DNA of 64,000 nucleotides from an uncultured Anaeroplasmataceae bacterium (GCA_949840955.1 CATKXV010000002.1:124001-188000); one strand, 5' to 3'; shown: positions 1 to 8,547, numbered from the stretch's first letter. Notes: a model not told the origin generated them from the sequence alone. Numbers and translations: made by a program.

Positions 1-170
1 TTTGTGTAATAACACAAGGGAGAACATCATTCCCTTATTTATATTATAGCAGAGTCATCATAAAAGTCAAATTGTTTCCATAAAAAAGATAGCTTCTTCT
101 GTTATAAAAGTAAATTCCTCTAAAAAAATAACAGATAAGAATTTAGCTTTTTAAAATATGTAACAGTTAA

Positions 171-1181
171 TTAGTTTTTAAAATATATAACTTCTTTATT
201 ATTAAATATTAATTCTATATCTTTTTTATGTCTTAATTTTCTAAATGAATATTTAGAATGCTTCATCTTTTTAAAATATCCAAACAAACGAATAAAAGAG
301 AAAAAGAAATGCTTATGTTTATATTGGACAAATATAGAATCCTTGTCCTCTACAAATTCTATTAATGATACTAACAAGTCTTGTTCTTCTATATCGTAAT
401 AAAATTTATCATTTATATATGTTTTATTTCCTACATTCTTAATTATAAAATCATTATGAATTTTTAAAGTGATTTCAAAATCGTTAATAGACACCTTTCC
501 TCTTAACAACTCATTTTCTTCAAAGCATTTAAAATATTCCTTCATATCAAAACTTATATTTATTCTTTTAGCAATTTCGTTACACTGTTTCGTAGAAAGT
601 GCTTTATCAAATTGTTTTTGGAATACTTCTTGAATATATTTTCCTTTTACAAAGTTTGCTTTTTGATTTTTTATTTTTTTAGCAATCATTATTGACTCTT
701 GGAGATATTCATCATTAGGACAATGCATTAATAATAATTCCATTGGATCTACTACATCAATACCATGTTTAATTATTTGAACTTTTTCATCGAATGTAAA
801 ATGACGATAATTTATATATGCATATTTCATAGTAATTGGGCCAAATGTTATTAGGAAATAATCATCTACTATATTTTCCAAAGGAAATTTCTCTTTTGAA
901 CAAGTTTTAATTTTAACACCATTTATTTCTTTTTCCATTTCTTCTTCCATATTACCAATTGCTATATACGCACAATTAAAATATTCAATCTTATTATCTT
1001 TCTTATGATGAAAAGACATTAATTCATATGGCTTTAATGGATTAATCCCAAACGCTCTTAAATAATTACAGATATCCGTTTGCTCAGCGTTAATATGCTT
1101 AACAAAATATCTACAATCTCCACAATTGCAAGGAATATATATATTATAGTATTCCATTGTTTTCTTAATATTAATCTTCAT
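171..1181 (-). CDS. Putative Rhs-associated immunity protein, 336 aa
   Basis: I do not recognise the family with certainty. Near the N-terminus is a CNCGDC cluster (Cys18, Cys20, Cys23), a possible metal site. The protein looks bipartite: a first part to about residue 190, then a second part rich in Phe/Tyr/Lys ending in a basic tail. There is no signal peptide or membrane segment. Its ATG directly follows the TGA of the upstream gene, so the two are probably translationally coupled. It is the last gene of the toxin/immunity array, and an immunity role is inferred only from that position. The coding frame is sound; the function is open. Confidence 0.6.
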   Translation of the reverse strand: MKINIKKTMEYYNIYIPCNCGDCRYFVKHINAEQTDICNYLRAFGINPLKPYELMSFHHKKDNKIEYFNCAYIAIGNMEEEMEKEINGVKIKTCSKEKFPLENIVDDYFLITFGPITMKYAYINYRHFTFDEKVQIIKHGIDVVDPMELLLMHCPNDEYLQESIMIAKKIKNQKANFVKGKYIQEVFQKQFDKALSTKQCNEIAKRINISFDMKEYFKCFEENELLRGKVSINDFEITLKIHNDFIIKNVGNKTYINDKFYYDIEEQDLLVSLIEFVEDKDSIFVQYKHKHFFFSFIRLFGYFKKMKHSKYSFRKLRHKKDIELIFNNKEVIYFKN

Positions 1182-1889
1182 TCAGTCATCCTCTTCTGTA
1201 TAGTTTTTATATTTAGAAACAACAAATTTCCAAAAAGCCGACTTACAAATAATTTTATTAACTGATACATTTCCTTGTTCATCACAAAACATTGCATTAA
1301 ATACAAACAATAATTTGTTATTTATGATTTCTATATTGGAGTCTGCAAAAAAACCATATTTCTTATCTGACGGATAATTCAATTCAATTTCTTCTATATC
1401 ACTAACCTTTAATAGTATATGGCATCCCCATGTGGTATTAAAGTCAACAATTTTATATTCATTATAATTTTCTACTTTGGAAATATAGGCATCATGAAAA
1501 TCAATTGCTACATTTTTTAAGTTCTCTATATCTTCTATGGTTTTCACTTCATTCCATTCATGAATAATAAGATTCTCATATAGTTGTTTTGTAGTATTTA
1601 TACTTTGCAGGGAAAATTTATTTTTTGTAAAAATATTAAGATGTTCAATCTCCCTAATAATCCAATCAAAACCAATCCACTTTTTTGATTGGATCCAATC
1701 TTTAGACTCTTTTAGAATATAAAATGCTCTTTTAGAATAATTATTACTTGATTGCCACATTTTGTCCATTTTGATAGAATGATGAATTGGATCATAGTAT
1801 ATAACCTTCGTTTTCCAACCTGCATATTTTACTGCTAATAAAACAGTATAATAAGATTCATAGTTCTTTTTATTGACATATACAAGCAT
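1182..1889 (-). CDS. Putative immunity protein, about 235 aa
   Basis: A soluble acidic/aromatic protein of unknown family. An in-frame ATG exists at 1913, but the ATG at 1889 has GGAG about 8 nt upstream and is preferred. Upstream, an open frame without its own start (about 1935-2072) ends at TAG shortly before this gene and may be the tail of a lost toxin, although it runs across a terminator-like hairpin. The gene abuts the 336-aa gene downstream. Its place in the Rhs array suggests immunity; that is inference. Confidence 0.55.
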   Translation of the reverse strand: MLVYVNKKNYESYYTVLLAVKYAGWKTKVIYYDPIHHSIKMDKMWQSSNNYSKRAFYILKESKDWIQSKKWIGFDWIIREIEHLNIFTKNKFSLQSINTTKQLYENLIIHEWNEVKTIEDIENLKNVAIDFHDAYISKVENYNEYKIVDFNTTWGCHILLKVSDIEEIELNYPSDKKYGFFADSNIEIINNKLLFVFNAMFCDEQGNVSVNKIICKSAFWKFVVSKYKNYTEEDD

Positions 1890-2022
1890 AATTTCAACTC
1901 CAATCACATTCATATTTTACTAGTTTTAAATTATCTATTCTTTTTGTACAATACCATTTAGATTTTCATAACTACTCGCGACTAGACTTTCACTAGTAAA
2001 ATTTGTGCTATGCTTGACACAC

Positions 2023-2060
2023 AAAAAGAGTGCAACTACCTTATTAAGATAGTTATACTC
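2023..2060 (-). terminator. Probable intrinsic terminator after the 81-aa gene
   Basis: Read on the minus strand, a hairpin pairs GAGT with ACTC and AACTA with TAGTT around a small internal loop. It is followed by TTTTTG at 2023-2027. It lies about 65 nt downstream of the stop at 2125. Confidence 0.5.
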
Positions 2061-2124
2061 CTGCAAGTTTGTGTTAATTATAAATTGTTTTTTATAAAAA
2101 TATTAAAGACATCTAATAAAAGAT

Positions 2125-2370
2125 TTAAATATTTTTTTCATCATTATCATAGTTTTTAATATTTAATTGTGTTAAAAACTTTGCAAATTCTTTCAATTCA
2201 TTTTGAACATACTCATTGCTTACTTTTTCATTTCTCAAAAGCATATCACACAAATCAAAATCAACATGCTCAATATATAATATATTATCGGTATCATCCA
2301 ATTTATACACCAATGGAATTCTAGTTTGTCGAAATTCTTTTATAACTATTTTTTCATTATTTGTAAGCAT
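2125..2370 (-). CDS. Small putative immunity protein, 81 aa
   Basis: A short soluble protein. Its opening pattern (Thr, Glu/Asn-Glu, basic helix, then Ile-Pro-x-x-Tyr/Phe-Lys) resembles the starts of the genes at 5620-5922 and 8687-9013, so the three may form one divergent small family. A frame ending ILSTI-stop closes about 20 nt before the ATG and is joined to an Rhs-core fragment further upstream, the usual toxin-tail-then-immunity order of this locus. The RBS is weak (AGGA). A toxin-neutralising role is inferred from context. Confidence 0.55.
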   Translation of the reverse strand: MLTNNEKIVIKEFRQTRIPLVYKLDDTDNILYIEHVDFDLCDMLLRNEKVSNEYVQNELKEFAKFLTQLNIKNYDNDEKNI

Positions 2371-2760
2371 TAAAGTATCCTAGTATAATTAAATTGTACT
2401 TAAAATTATACAATCTCCTTCTTTAAGAGTTTTATTTTTATAGTTATGAGTACAACATAACTTTTAGATAATAAAAGCTTATTGAATTATATACAAAGCT
2501 ATATAGCATTCCATTCTTATCATCATATGTGATAGGTATACTCTGCTATTTTTGCTATATCATCTTTATCTTGATGCCTACTATATCTTCCTATATATTT
2601 CTTTCGGAAATATAATAAACATTATTATACAAGAATCCAACTACTTTTTCCATAGTGTAAGGATAAAATATGGCTTTTTAGAATCTTGATTACGTTATGA
2701 AACACCTGCTTTGTAGGACAGACTATCAGTTTCGGACATATTACTTGCTTCTATCCCTTA
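2371..2760 (-). pseudogene. Rhs core fragment A plus toxin-tail remnant
   Basis: No intact gene fills this stretch. On the minus strand it translates in broken frames to Rhs-core pieces: ERNI-stop-EDIVGI, DKDDIAKIAEYTYH and NGMLYSFVYNSISFYYLK. These correspond to the conserved part just before the hypervariable tip of Rhs/YD-repeat proteins. The core is then fused to an unrelated short tail ending ILSTI-stop. The section from about 2526 to 2740 is nearly repeated at 9867-10080 and in part at 4631-4765. Confidence 0.7.
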
Positions 2761-2778
2761 TTCTTTGGGTGCCTAAAC

Positions 2779-3225
2779 TTAGTTTTTCCTAAAATTTTCT
2801 CGTATTAATAAGCCCTTTTTCCCATTTGTCTTTATTTCAACTCGCTCATTTTTTTTAAAAAAATGCGGAAACTTTCTGCTGATACTTTCTTTAGTTCGAA
2901 TGATTTTTCCATCTTGTGTTTTGTATTCTAGAACCATTATAGTTCCTATAGAAAACCCTTTTGATTTTGCATCAGATATTTTTACTATCTTTGCTGCTGT
3001 TTTTTCACCCTTTTTTCTTATTTGATTGTCATATACTAAGTTAATTAGATAATAAATAAGTCCGAAAAACAATACAATAACAAAAAACAAATAAATATAA
3101 AAATTTATCATCAATCCATCTACTTGCCATATAGCAAGTAGTCCGGCCAATAAGCAAAGGAATAGTAAAGAATAAACAATTGCGTTTCCTCGATAAAATG
3201 CTCTTTTTCTATTAAATAAAAACAC
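2779..3225 (-). CDS. Membrane immunity-like protein, 148 aa
   Basis: Two hydrophobic segments (about residues 15-35 and 40-65) are followed by a soluble beta-rich domain (about 75-148) containing a TQDGKIIRTKES stretch, reminiscent of DUF3592-type membrane proteins. The start is GTG, overlapping by one base the TAG that closes the toxin-tip remnant upstream, with GGAGG about 9 nt before it. This tight coupling supports a toxin/immunity pair in which the immunity protein sits in the membrane. The family assignment is tentative. Confidence 0.6.
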   Translation of the reverse strand: MFLFNRKRAFYRGNAIVYSLLFLCLLAGLLAIWQVDGLMINFYIYLFFVIVLFFGLIYYLINLVYDNQIRKKGEKTAAKIVKISDAKSKGFSIGTIMVLEYKTQDGKIIRTKESISRKFPHFFKKNERVEIKTNGKKGLLIRENFRKN

Positions 3226-3690
3226 TATAATACTCCTCCTAAAATAGAAATTATTGAACTAAAACCATTAGAAACAAGGTTAGATATAGCTCCATGTCCT
3301 AATTCTCTATATAACGTTTGAACAACATCATCAATACCAAGTTTTCCAACTTTTAAATGTGAAAAACCTGCATTTGCTAATCTTTTATTAATTGCTGAAT
3401 TTTTATTTGATGTCCCCAGTATGCCACTGATTTTGGAAGATGCAAGCTTTCCTGACACAACTTCTCCTATTCCATACGAAATACCAGAGACTACAGCTCC
3501 AATTGAAAATTGTATAAGAAAATCCGAAAAAGAATTTATAGAGCCGTCAAAGAAACCACTAACCGTTTGTGATATTCCTCCAGTGAGAAGCGCGGTTCCA
3601 AGTCATGCATCAAATCCTGAAATTGCACCTGCATAAGCTCCATACGTTGCAGTTGTTGTGCCCTAATTTATCAATACACTTTTCATAAAG
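3225..3690 (-). pseudogene. Orphan hydrophobic Rhs tip with two in-frame stops
   Basis: A single reading frame of about 155 codons is interrupted by TAG near 3665 and TGA near 3605. Its product is rich in Gly, Ala, Ser and Ile, with repeated small-xxx-small patterns such as SIGAVVSGISYGIG, and a hydrophobic end SIISILGGVL. The upstream end continues the segment FGYETVK...GTT-ATYGA shared with the tip at 11202-11310. It is followed at once by the membrane gene at 2779-3225. It is best read as a decayed toxin tip; ATGs after the stops could still give short products. Confidence 0.65.
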
Positions 3691-3758
3691 TTTTTACAGT
3701 TTCATATCCAAAAATATTTGATACAAACACAATAAATAATATTCATCTTCATATAATA

Positions 3759-4307
3759 TTACTTTTTCTTCTTTTCCCATTGAAGTTCTTCAATACTTAT
3801 ATAGGAATTTATTTTTTCTTTCAAATCTTTTGGCACTCTTCTATTTACATAGCATAGGTTGTTTTGCAAAAATTCAAATACATTAGAAATTCTGTTCAAA
3901 TTCATACGAAAGCCTATTGTTTGCTTACTATATAATTTTTTGTTTAAGAGTCTGCCTTCACCTATTTTTTTTATTTCAATTTCAATGGAGCTAATAAACA
4001 AATTATCAGAATTCACATAAAGAAATTTAATATCATTTAAATCTATTTCTTTTAGTGTTTTTTTAAAGTATTTCTCTTTTATTTTTCCATCTTCAATAAT
4101 TACCTTTGAAAACATATATTTTCTTATTGAAAAGAATAAAGCATCCATTAATACGAAAAATAATAGAAAAAATAATCCATATAAATACTCAGATGATTTG
4201 GTTTCCAAATAGCATCCGATGAAAACTAGTAGAAAAAGAATTCCTGCTAAATTTATCACTATTATAGTAGCAATAATCTGTTTAAAATTATTACATTTTA
4301 AATTCAT
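3759..4307 (-). CDS. Membrane immunity-like protein with PH-like domain (copy 1)
   Basis: About 182 aa. Two membrane segments (about residues 10-32 and 43-62) are followed by a bacterial-PH-like section starting at KVIIEDGKIKEKYF. The start is the ATG at 4307 (AAGGAG upstream), matching the start of the paralogue at 11359-11898; the longer frame to 4328 is not favoured. Residues 1 to about 100 and the last ten (LQWEKKKK) are almost identical to the paralogue, while the section between is strongly diverged. It follows an Rhs-core fragment and lies upstream of the hydrophobic tip at 3225-3690. An immunity role is inferred. Confidence 0.65.
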   Translation of the reverse strand: MNLKCNNFKQIIATIIVINLAGILFLLVFIGCYLETKSSEYLYGLFFLLFFVLMDALFFSIRKYMFSKVIIEDGKIKEKYFKKTLKEIDLNDIKFLYVNSDNLFISSIEIEIKKIGEGRLLNKKLYSKQTIGFRMNLNRISNVFEFLQNNLCYVNRRVPKDLKEKINSYISIEELQWEKKKK

Positions 4308-4391
4308 AAATATACATCTCCTTTCCAACTGTTAGTCCAAACTCCAAAACCCATTAAAAGATAAATTTACCCCTCAATTTTAATTTACTGT

Positions 4392-4797
4392 CTACTTTCT
4401 ATTGACTAGTGCATACCACAATAAGCAAATAAATTAAGATCATTTATATCCTCTGGATTTAAATAGGCTAGGTTATCTGCTGTAAGCCATCTTCCCCAAT
4501 ATCTTTTTACAAATACTATAACTCTGTATTTTTTCATAATAGCATTCTCTATTCTTAATAAGATTAATATTTCAAGTTCTCTTCTGCATAGTTAAATGCC
4601 CCATGATTCCTATGGGCATCTTAGATATATTCAACATTATTATACAAGAATTCGACTACTTTTGCCATAGCGTAATGATAAATTATGTCTTTTAAAATAT
4701 TGATTGAGTTATAGAATACCTGCTTTGCAGGACGGGTTATCAATTTCGGACATATTACTATAGCAATACTTGCTTCTATTCTTTATTCTTTGGATGT
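4392..4797 (-). pseudogene. Rhs core fragments B, broken and rejoined
   Basis: This gene-less stretch contains two Rhs-core pieces. At about 4414-4540 a minus-strand frame reads YWGRWLTADNLAY, then LNPEDINDLNLFAYCG, the classical end of the core, but stops before any tip. At about 4631-4797 is a copy of the repeat also seen in fragments A and C, fused to a short unrelated tail (DAHRNHGAFNYAEENLKY-stop). A copy of the LNPEDI-type segment also occurs at about 13,390-13,470. Confidence 0.7.
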
Positions 4798-4802
4798 TTA
4801 CA

Positions 4803-4843
4803 AAAGAAAAAAGAAATGATAATCTTTTAAGGACTATCATTTC
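4803..4843 (-). terminator. Strong intrinsic terminator
   Basis: On the minus strand, GAAATGATA pairs with TATCATTTC (arms at 4813-4821 and 4835-4843). Transcription would then run into TTTTTTCTTTT at 4803-4812. It sits just downstream of the 176-aa membrane gene and would cut the array into separate transcripts. Confidence 0.75.
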
Positions 4844-4859
4844 AAATTTAATAATAATT

Positions 4860-5390
4860 TTACCACTTTTCTTCTATCTTAATATGACTCTGTTTCAGTC
4901 TTTTTTCAAGCAATTCTAAATTGTCATATAATTGTGAAACTATAACTTTTTTATTTTGAAAGTATAATCTTAAAGTTTTGTTGCCATTTATAAATACTTT
5001 TTCTACCCTCCCTATTTCAAGAAATTTTATTTTATATTTTTTCCGAAAAAAACTAATGTATAATAATGCATCATTATGGACAATAATCTTGATGTTAAGA
5101 CAGCCAAAAAACATTAAAATAAAAAACAATACAAACAAATTAGAGAGTGTTGCAGGCAAAAACATAAATTCATCATTATGGAAAAAAATTAGAAAATTAA
5201 GAAGAATATCTAATATGGATAAACTTATTACAAGTACCAATTCAAATATAGTTAATTTTTTGTTCTGCTTTACAACAAATTCTCGTATATTCTCTTCTTT
5301 TTTACTCCAATAAATAAATTTTCTCATTAGAAAAACAGATAATATTGTTGAAAATAAAGGTATAATGCTATACAAAATAATTTTATCCAT
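4860..5390 (-). CDS. Membrane immunity-like protein, 176 aa
   Basis: Hydrophobic segments lie near residues 5-22, 45-68 and 80-100, followed by a soluble C-terminal domain (about 100-176) with the beta-strand pattern IIVHNDALLYISFFRKK seen in bacterial-PH-like domains. AAGGAG stands about 9 nt before the ATG. The stop of an orphan tip lies 21 nt upstream, giving a clear tip-immunity arrangement. It ends in a strong terminator. The membrane topology can be seen; the immunity function is inferred. Confidence 0.65.
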   Translation of the reverse strand: MDKIILYSIIPLFSTILSVFLMRKFIYWSKKEENIREFVVKQNKKLTIFELVLVISLSILDILLNFLIFFHNDEFMFLPATLSNLFVLFFILMFFGCLNIKIIVHNDALLYISFFRKKYKIKFLEIGRVEKVFINGNKTLRLYFQNKKVIVSQLYDNLELLEKRLKQSHIKIEEKW

Positions 5391-5411
5391 ATTTAGCTTT
5401 CTCCTTGTTAT

Positions 5412-5617
5412 TTACCTAAAAATAGTTGCCAAAGTTGATAAAAAAGCAGATGTTATCGAAGAATAACCCCCAACTTTTATCAGCTGGTTTGTATTCAAGA
5501 CTAATTCTTTAACGACACCTAAACTAGTTTGCTTAAATGCGTTTCTATATGCTCCTTTACCTAATTGCTTATTAAAACCAGATACCATTTGCTGAATTGT
5601 TAAAGATTTTTGCTTAT
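5412..5617 (-). pseudogene. Toxin-tail remnant before the 176-aa membrane gene
   Basis: A start-less frame of about 68 codons continues in phase directly after the stop of the gene at 5620. It contains SLTIQQMVSGFNKQLGKGAY and a hydrophobic end SITSAFLSTLATIFR-stop. Its closing pattern (YSSITSAF) recalls the end of the tip at 3225 (FSSIISIL). The stop lies just before the RBS of the membrane gene. An internal ATG (MVSGF) could still be used. Confidence 0.55.
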
Positions 5618-5619
5618 TT

Positions 5620-5922
5620 TTAATAATATTTTTTAATCAATTTTTCTATTTCTAAATAACATTTATAAAAATCATTTGCATTAGCATCTAATTTATCCTC
5701 TTGAATTTTAAAATCGATAGGTATAACTTCCAAAACCATATTATAAAGTTCTTTACTAATCTTTTTATTTTTTATTAAAATATAGCAGACTTCTATTTGA
5801 ATCAGTTCAAAATATTGAAGATATTCTAAGTAGTCTCCTGCTTTAAAAATGAAAGGTATACTATAATTTTGAAATTTTTTTACTATTTTCTGTTCATCTG
5901 GCGTTAAATGATAACCCCTCAT
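5620..5922 (-). CDS. Small putative immunity protein, about 100 aa
   Basis: A soluble protein opening with LTPDEQKIVKKFQNYSIPF, similar in layout to the starts of the genes at 2125 and 8687. The ATG at 5922 is about 9 nt from AAAGG, while the ATG at 5931 directly abuts that RBS; 5922 is therefore preferred. An Rhs end fragment with a very short tip stops 26 nt upstream. A remnant of another toxin tail follows in phase after its stop, marking a recombination joint. Immunity is inferred from context. Confidence 0.55.
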   Translation of the reverse strand: MRGYHLTPDEQKIVKKFQNYSIPFIFKAGDYLEYLQYFELIQIEVCYILIKNKKISKELYNMVLEVIPIDFKIQEDKLDANANDFYKCYLEIEKLIKKYY

Positions 5923-5956
5923 AAATGTCATCCTTTCTTGATTAGAGTGAAATATA

Positions 5957-6090
5957 TCAAAATGCTAAAATTTTACCTGTAGTTATAAATTGTCCATTCA
6001 TTCCAACTTTCCCCCCCCATGTCCAATAAGTACTATTGCACCAACTATCCACCATACCACTAGGATCCACATTTATTACAGGAATATCTT
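5957..6090 (-). pseudogene. Rhs core end with short tip and G8 tract
   Basis: A minus-strand frame reads PVINVDPSGM, the usual end of the Rhs core (compare NPVNYVDPTGH). It then carries a tip of about 30 codons (VDSWCNSTYWTWGGKVGMNG...) and a stop before the gene at 5620. The Trp-Gly-Gly codons are written as a run of eight G (plus-strand C8 at 6011-6018). No start codon is apparent. Confidence 0.6.
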
Positions 6091-6152
6091 CTTATTCTAA
6101 TATATTTCTTATAATAATATCCTAGAATAATCTACATGTTTTTTTAAATATA

Positions 6153-6443
6153 TTATTTCTTGTATTTATTCATTATATTACATACAGCTTTAGTTAATAA
6201 AACTGCAGTTATTAAATCTTTTCCATCAACATTGTCTTTATTAACATCCATTAAAGTATTAATTACTTCTAATTCAAAATCCGTAAAAGGTACAAATTCC
6301 ATCTTAAATCTTTCTCCATGAAGAAATCTTGTTACATATCCAGCAAGATAATCTTCCTCAAGTTCAAATTGATGCTTTAGTAATTTTCTTACTGGCAAAT
6401 TCAAATATGCTACTAATATTTGTTTCTCATAATTCTTAATCAT
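6153..6443 (-). CDS. Small putative immunity protein, 96 aa
   Basis: A helical soluble protein with no recognised family. The frame is open back to 6599, but that part overlaps the frameshifted tip upstream. The ATG at 6443 has AGGAGG about 7 nt before it and is the likely start. The preceding tip is hydrophobic and Gly/Ala/Ser rich. The role is inferred from the tip-then-small-gene order. Confidence 0.55.
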   Translation of the reverse strand: MIKNYEKQILVAYLNLPVRKLLKHQFELEEDYLAGYVTRFLHGERFKMEFVPFTDFELEVINTLMDVNKDNVDGKDLITAVLLTKAVCNIMNKYKK

Positions 6444-6516
6444 ATTTAATTCCTCCTTTAGAACCAGAATTATTTTACCAAGATTTGCAAAATATCCTCC
6501 TACACCATATATATCG

Positions 6517-6860
6517 TTAAAATACCAAGATGCCACCAATGTTAACTGCTGCAGATGCAATGCTAGAACCCATATACAATACAGCATATAACCCTCCACT
6601 AATACCTATATCATTAATCCAATTAGGAATGTACTAATAGCAAAGTGCCCTGTAGGATCAATCTTATTTACTGGGTCATTTCCACAGTATGCATACTGAT
6701 TCATTCCATTAATACTATTAGGATCTAAATACTCAATAGAGTCAGAACCAATAAATCTTCCCCCATTCAGGTACATAATATCTTGATTTACAATAATATA
6801 ATTCTGTGTTCTCATCATAATAATATCCTTTGTATCTATAGTAGTAACCCTCTTTATCAC
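6517..6860 (-). pseudogene. Rhs core C-terminus with frameshifted hydrophobic tip
   Basis: The frame from 6860 reads QDIMYLNGGRFIGSDSIEYL, then INGMNQYAYCGNDPVNKIDP and TGH, a textbook Rhs-core ending. After FAISTFLIG the frame stops. A one-base shift restores an open frame with GISGGLYAVLYMGSS and IASAAVNIGGILVF up to a TAA at 6517. The tip is glycine-rich and hydrophobic. There is no upstream Rhs body, so this is an orphan end piece. Confidence 0.7.
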
Positions 6861-6866
6861 TTTATA

Positions 6867-7277
6867 TTATTCTAAATGGTTTAGAAATTTAATTGTTGCA
6901 TTTTTTCTGTCACTCCATATATCTATAAAAAACTCCTTGTCTTCTATCATCCATAATGGCGCATACACATCCTTTAATAAACACTTATCTTTCCAAAAAT
7001 TTAGTCCATCTGATTCTATTATTTTCTCACTAATAATAGCATTTCTATAAACGAATTTCTCATCTAAAGTATCATCAACAAAAATTAATGCTTCATTTAG
7101 TAAAATGAATGAAAGAAATTTATGCTTGAAAAAGTCCAAATATAATAAAACATATCTTTTGTTTTTTATTCTGACAAATGCATATACTTCATATTCTTTT
7201 TTAATAGTATCATCATTTGTAAAATTTATTGCGTTTGTCTTTTTAAAAATATTCCAATCTATAACTTTTATTCTCAT
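6867..7277 (-). CDS. Putative immunity protein, 136 aa
   Basis: A soluble mixed alpha/beta protein, rich in Phe, Asp and Lys, with no membrane segment. I do not recognise the family. AAAAGGAAG lies 5-6 nt before the ATG. About 28 nt upstream ends a toxin tail containing IEVHHVGN, which may have come from a nuclease-type tip, so this gene would be its antidote. That pairing is inferred from position only. Confidence 0.55.
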   Translation of the reverse strand: MRIKVIDWNIFKKTNAINFTNDDTIKKEYEVYAFVRIKNKRYVLLYLDFFKHKFLSFILLNEALIFVDDTLDEKFVYRNAIISEKIIESDGLNFWKDKCLLKDVYAPLWMIEDKEFFIDIWSDRKNATIKFLNHLE

Positions 7278-7304
7278 ATATCTTCCTTTTATTTTAAAAT
7301 CTGG

Positions 7305-7395
7305 CTATGGAGTAAAAGGATACCATATAGGAAAGAATCTGTTTCCAACATGATGAACTTCTATTCCATTGTCGAGAAAGGTGTATTTTTGCCAT
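7305..7395 (-). pseudogene. Toxin tail with a His-His motif
   Basis: About 30 start-less codons read WQKYTFLDNGIEVHHVGN followed by RFFPIWYPFTP and a stop. The paired histidines recall HNH-type nuclease tips, but too little is left to decide. It is followed by the gene at 6867-7277. Confidence 0.4.
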
Positions 7396-7449
7396 CTAAG
7401 TCAACTTCGCATTTTAGAATCTTTCATTTTAATATTAGGTATTACTTTA

Positions 7450-7860
7450 TTATTTTAACTTTTTGTAATATTTTTTCAAATTAATTCGTCTTTTATAATA
7501 TTTTTCCGAATCAATAGCTAAATAACCCATTTTTTTATAATATGACAACAATTGATTCTTATTAATTGAAAATACATAAGTTAAGAATTCTTCAACATTG
7601 GTAAATATAAATTCATTTAAAACACCATGCGTTTCAATCGTATCAATATTATCTTTAAAGGGATAAAGATTATTAAATGCGATAATAATCGAAGGAATCA
7701 AATTGTCAAATTTACACTCTAAAGACAAAAAATTTAATTCAGCTTCTTTATCCAAAATTCTAAATATACTCTCATTAACAAATGATTGATATACTGCTTC
7801 AAATTCATCATGATTATATTCTCTGAAATTAATTTTTAAATAAAAATCAGCCATTCCCAT
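7450..7860 (-). CDS. Putative immunity protein, 136 aa
   Basis: A soluble protein with an acidic N-terminal half and a very basic C-terminus (KKYYKKLK). The family is not recognised. TAGGAGG stands 8 nt before the ATG. A decayed toxin tail (YNHRVAALRQLGTDMLIFS-stop) ends about 20 nt upstream. The stretch to the next gene downstream holds only the His-His tail remnant. Immunity is inferred. Confidence 0.55.
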   Translation of the reverse strand: MGMADFYLKINFREYNHDEFEAVYQSFVNESIFRILDKEAELNFLSLECKFDNLIPSIIIAFNNLYPFKDNIDTIETHGVLNEFIFTNVEEFLTYVFSINKNQLLSYYKKMGYLAIDSEKYYKRRINLKKYYKKLK

Positions 7861-7880
7861 AATTTTAACCTCCTATAGTA

Positions 7881-8000
7881 CTAAGAAAAAATTAACATGT
7901 CTGTACCCAATTGTCTTAATGCTGCCACCCTATGATTATAGAACGCATATAATTTTCGGACCCACTATCACAAATTCATCCAATGGATTATTAACTATAT
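7881..8000 (-). pseudogene. Toxin-tail remnant with a frameshift
   Basis: Minus-strand frames read IVNNPLDEFVIVGP and, after a one-base shift, YNHRVAALRQLGTDMLIFS-stop. NPLDEFVIVGP may be a last trace of the core/tip junction. It lies between the membrane gene at 8015 and the gene at 7450. Confidence 0.4.
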
Positions 8001-8014
8001 TATTAATATGAGTT

Positions 8015-8527
8015 TTAATGATATAAATTATATTTTTGCTTTTCCACTATATTTCGGTATAACATAAATTCGTTTTTTTCTAATACTTCTATTGGAATTA
8101 AAGAAATTATTTGTTTGTACTTCTTTTTAGTACATTTTATACCACCATAATTGTCGTTCACTAACATTACTTTACCATCATCTTCTACCCAAAGTTCCAA
8201 AGTTAAGTGATTTAAAAGAGGAAAAAATTCACCAATTGAATTATAAAATAATCCTTTTACAAATTCCCATTTATAAAACTTATGGAATTTTCTCTTTTTA
8301 ATTTCCACTCCTTTATCATTAAATAAAGCAGTCCCTTTAGAACTTAATATAAATCCTATTTGAAACAATAACTCAATTAAAAATATGCCACCAAATATAT
8401 AGTTTGATAAACTTAAAAAACCTAAAGTAGTACTTATGACTATCACAATAATTAGAGTACCAGTTAGAATAACTGCTAATAATCTTATAAGTTTTAAATC
8501 ATACACTTTCAATTTGCTTGATGACAT
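8015..8527 (-). CDS. Membrane immunity-like protein, about 170 aa
   Basis: Two hydrophobic segments (about residues 15-38 and 42-62) precede a soluble domain with the pattern TALFNDKGVEIKKRKF HKFYKW, a PH-like opening resembling that of the copies at 3759 and 11359. An in-frame ATG lies at 8545, but AAAGGA is about 8 nt from the ATG at 8527. A hydrophobic tail remnant (IVKTIFTLPGGLLRNNI-stop) ends just upstream. This continues the trend of hydrophobic tips next to membrane partners. The function is inferred. Confidence 0.6.
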   Translation of the reverse strand: MSSSKLKVYDLKLIRLLAVILTGTLIIVIVISTTLGFLSLSNYIFGGIFLIELLFQIGFILSSKGTALFNDKGVEIKKRKFHKFYKWEFVKGLFYNSIGEFFPLLNHLTLELWVEDDGKVMLVNDNYGGIKCTKKKYKQIISLIPIEVLEKNEFMLYRNIVEKQKYNLYH

Positions 8528-8547
8528 TATTTCGTATCCTTTCATTT

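Noticed and set aside
1-60. Terminator-like hairpin (AAGGGA...TCCCTT) and inverted repeat at the window start
   Set aside because: Short stems without a T run in the minus direction and cut by the window edge; not supportable.
1080-1265. Plus-strand ORFs overlapping the array and the housekeeping genes (for example 1080-1265, 4978-5313, 11260-11646, 23766-24191)
   Set aside because: They lie opposite convincing minus-strand genes, lack good RBSs and have product compositions typical of antisense frames.
3421-3636. Plus-strand 71-codon ORF opposite the tip remnant
   Set aside because: The minus-strand frame continues an Rhs-associated tip; the plus-strand product is a proline/serine-rich shadow.
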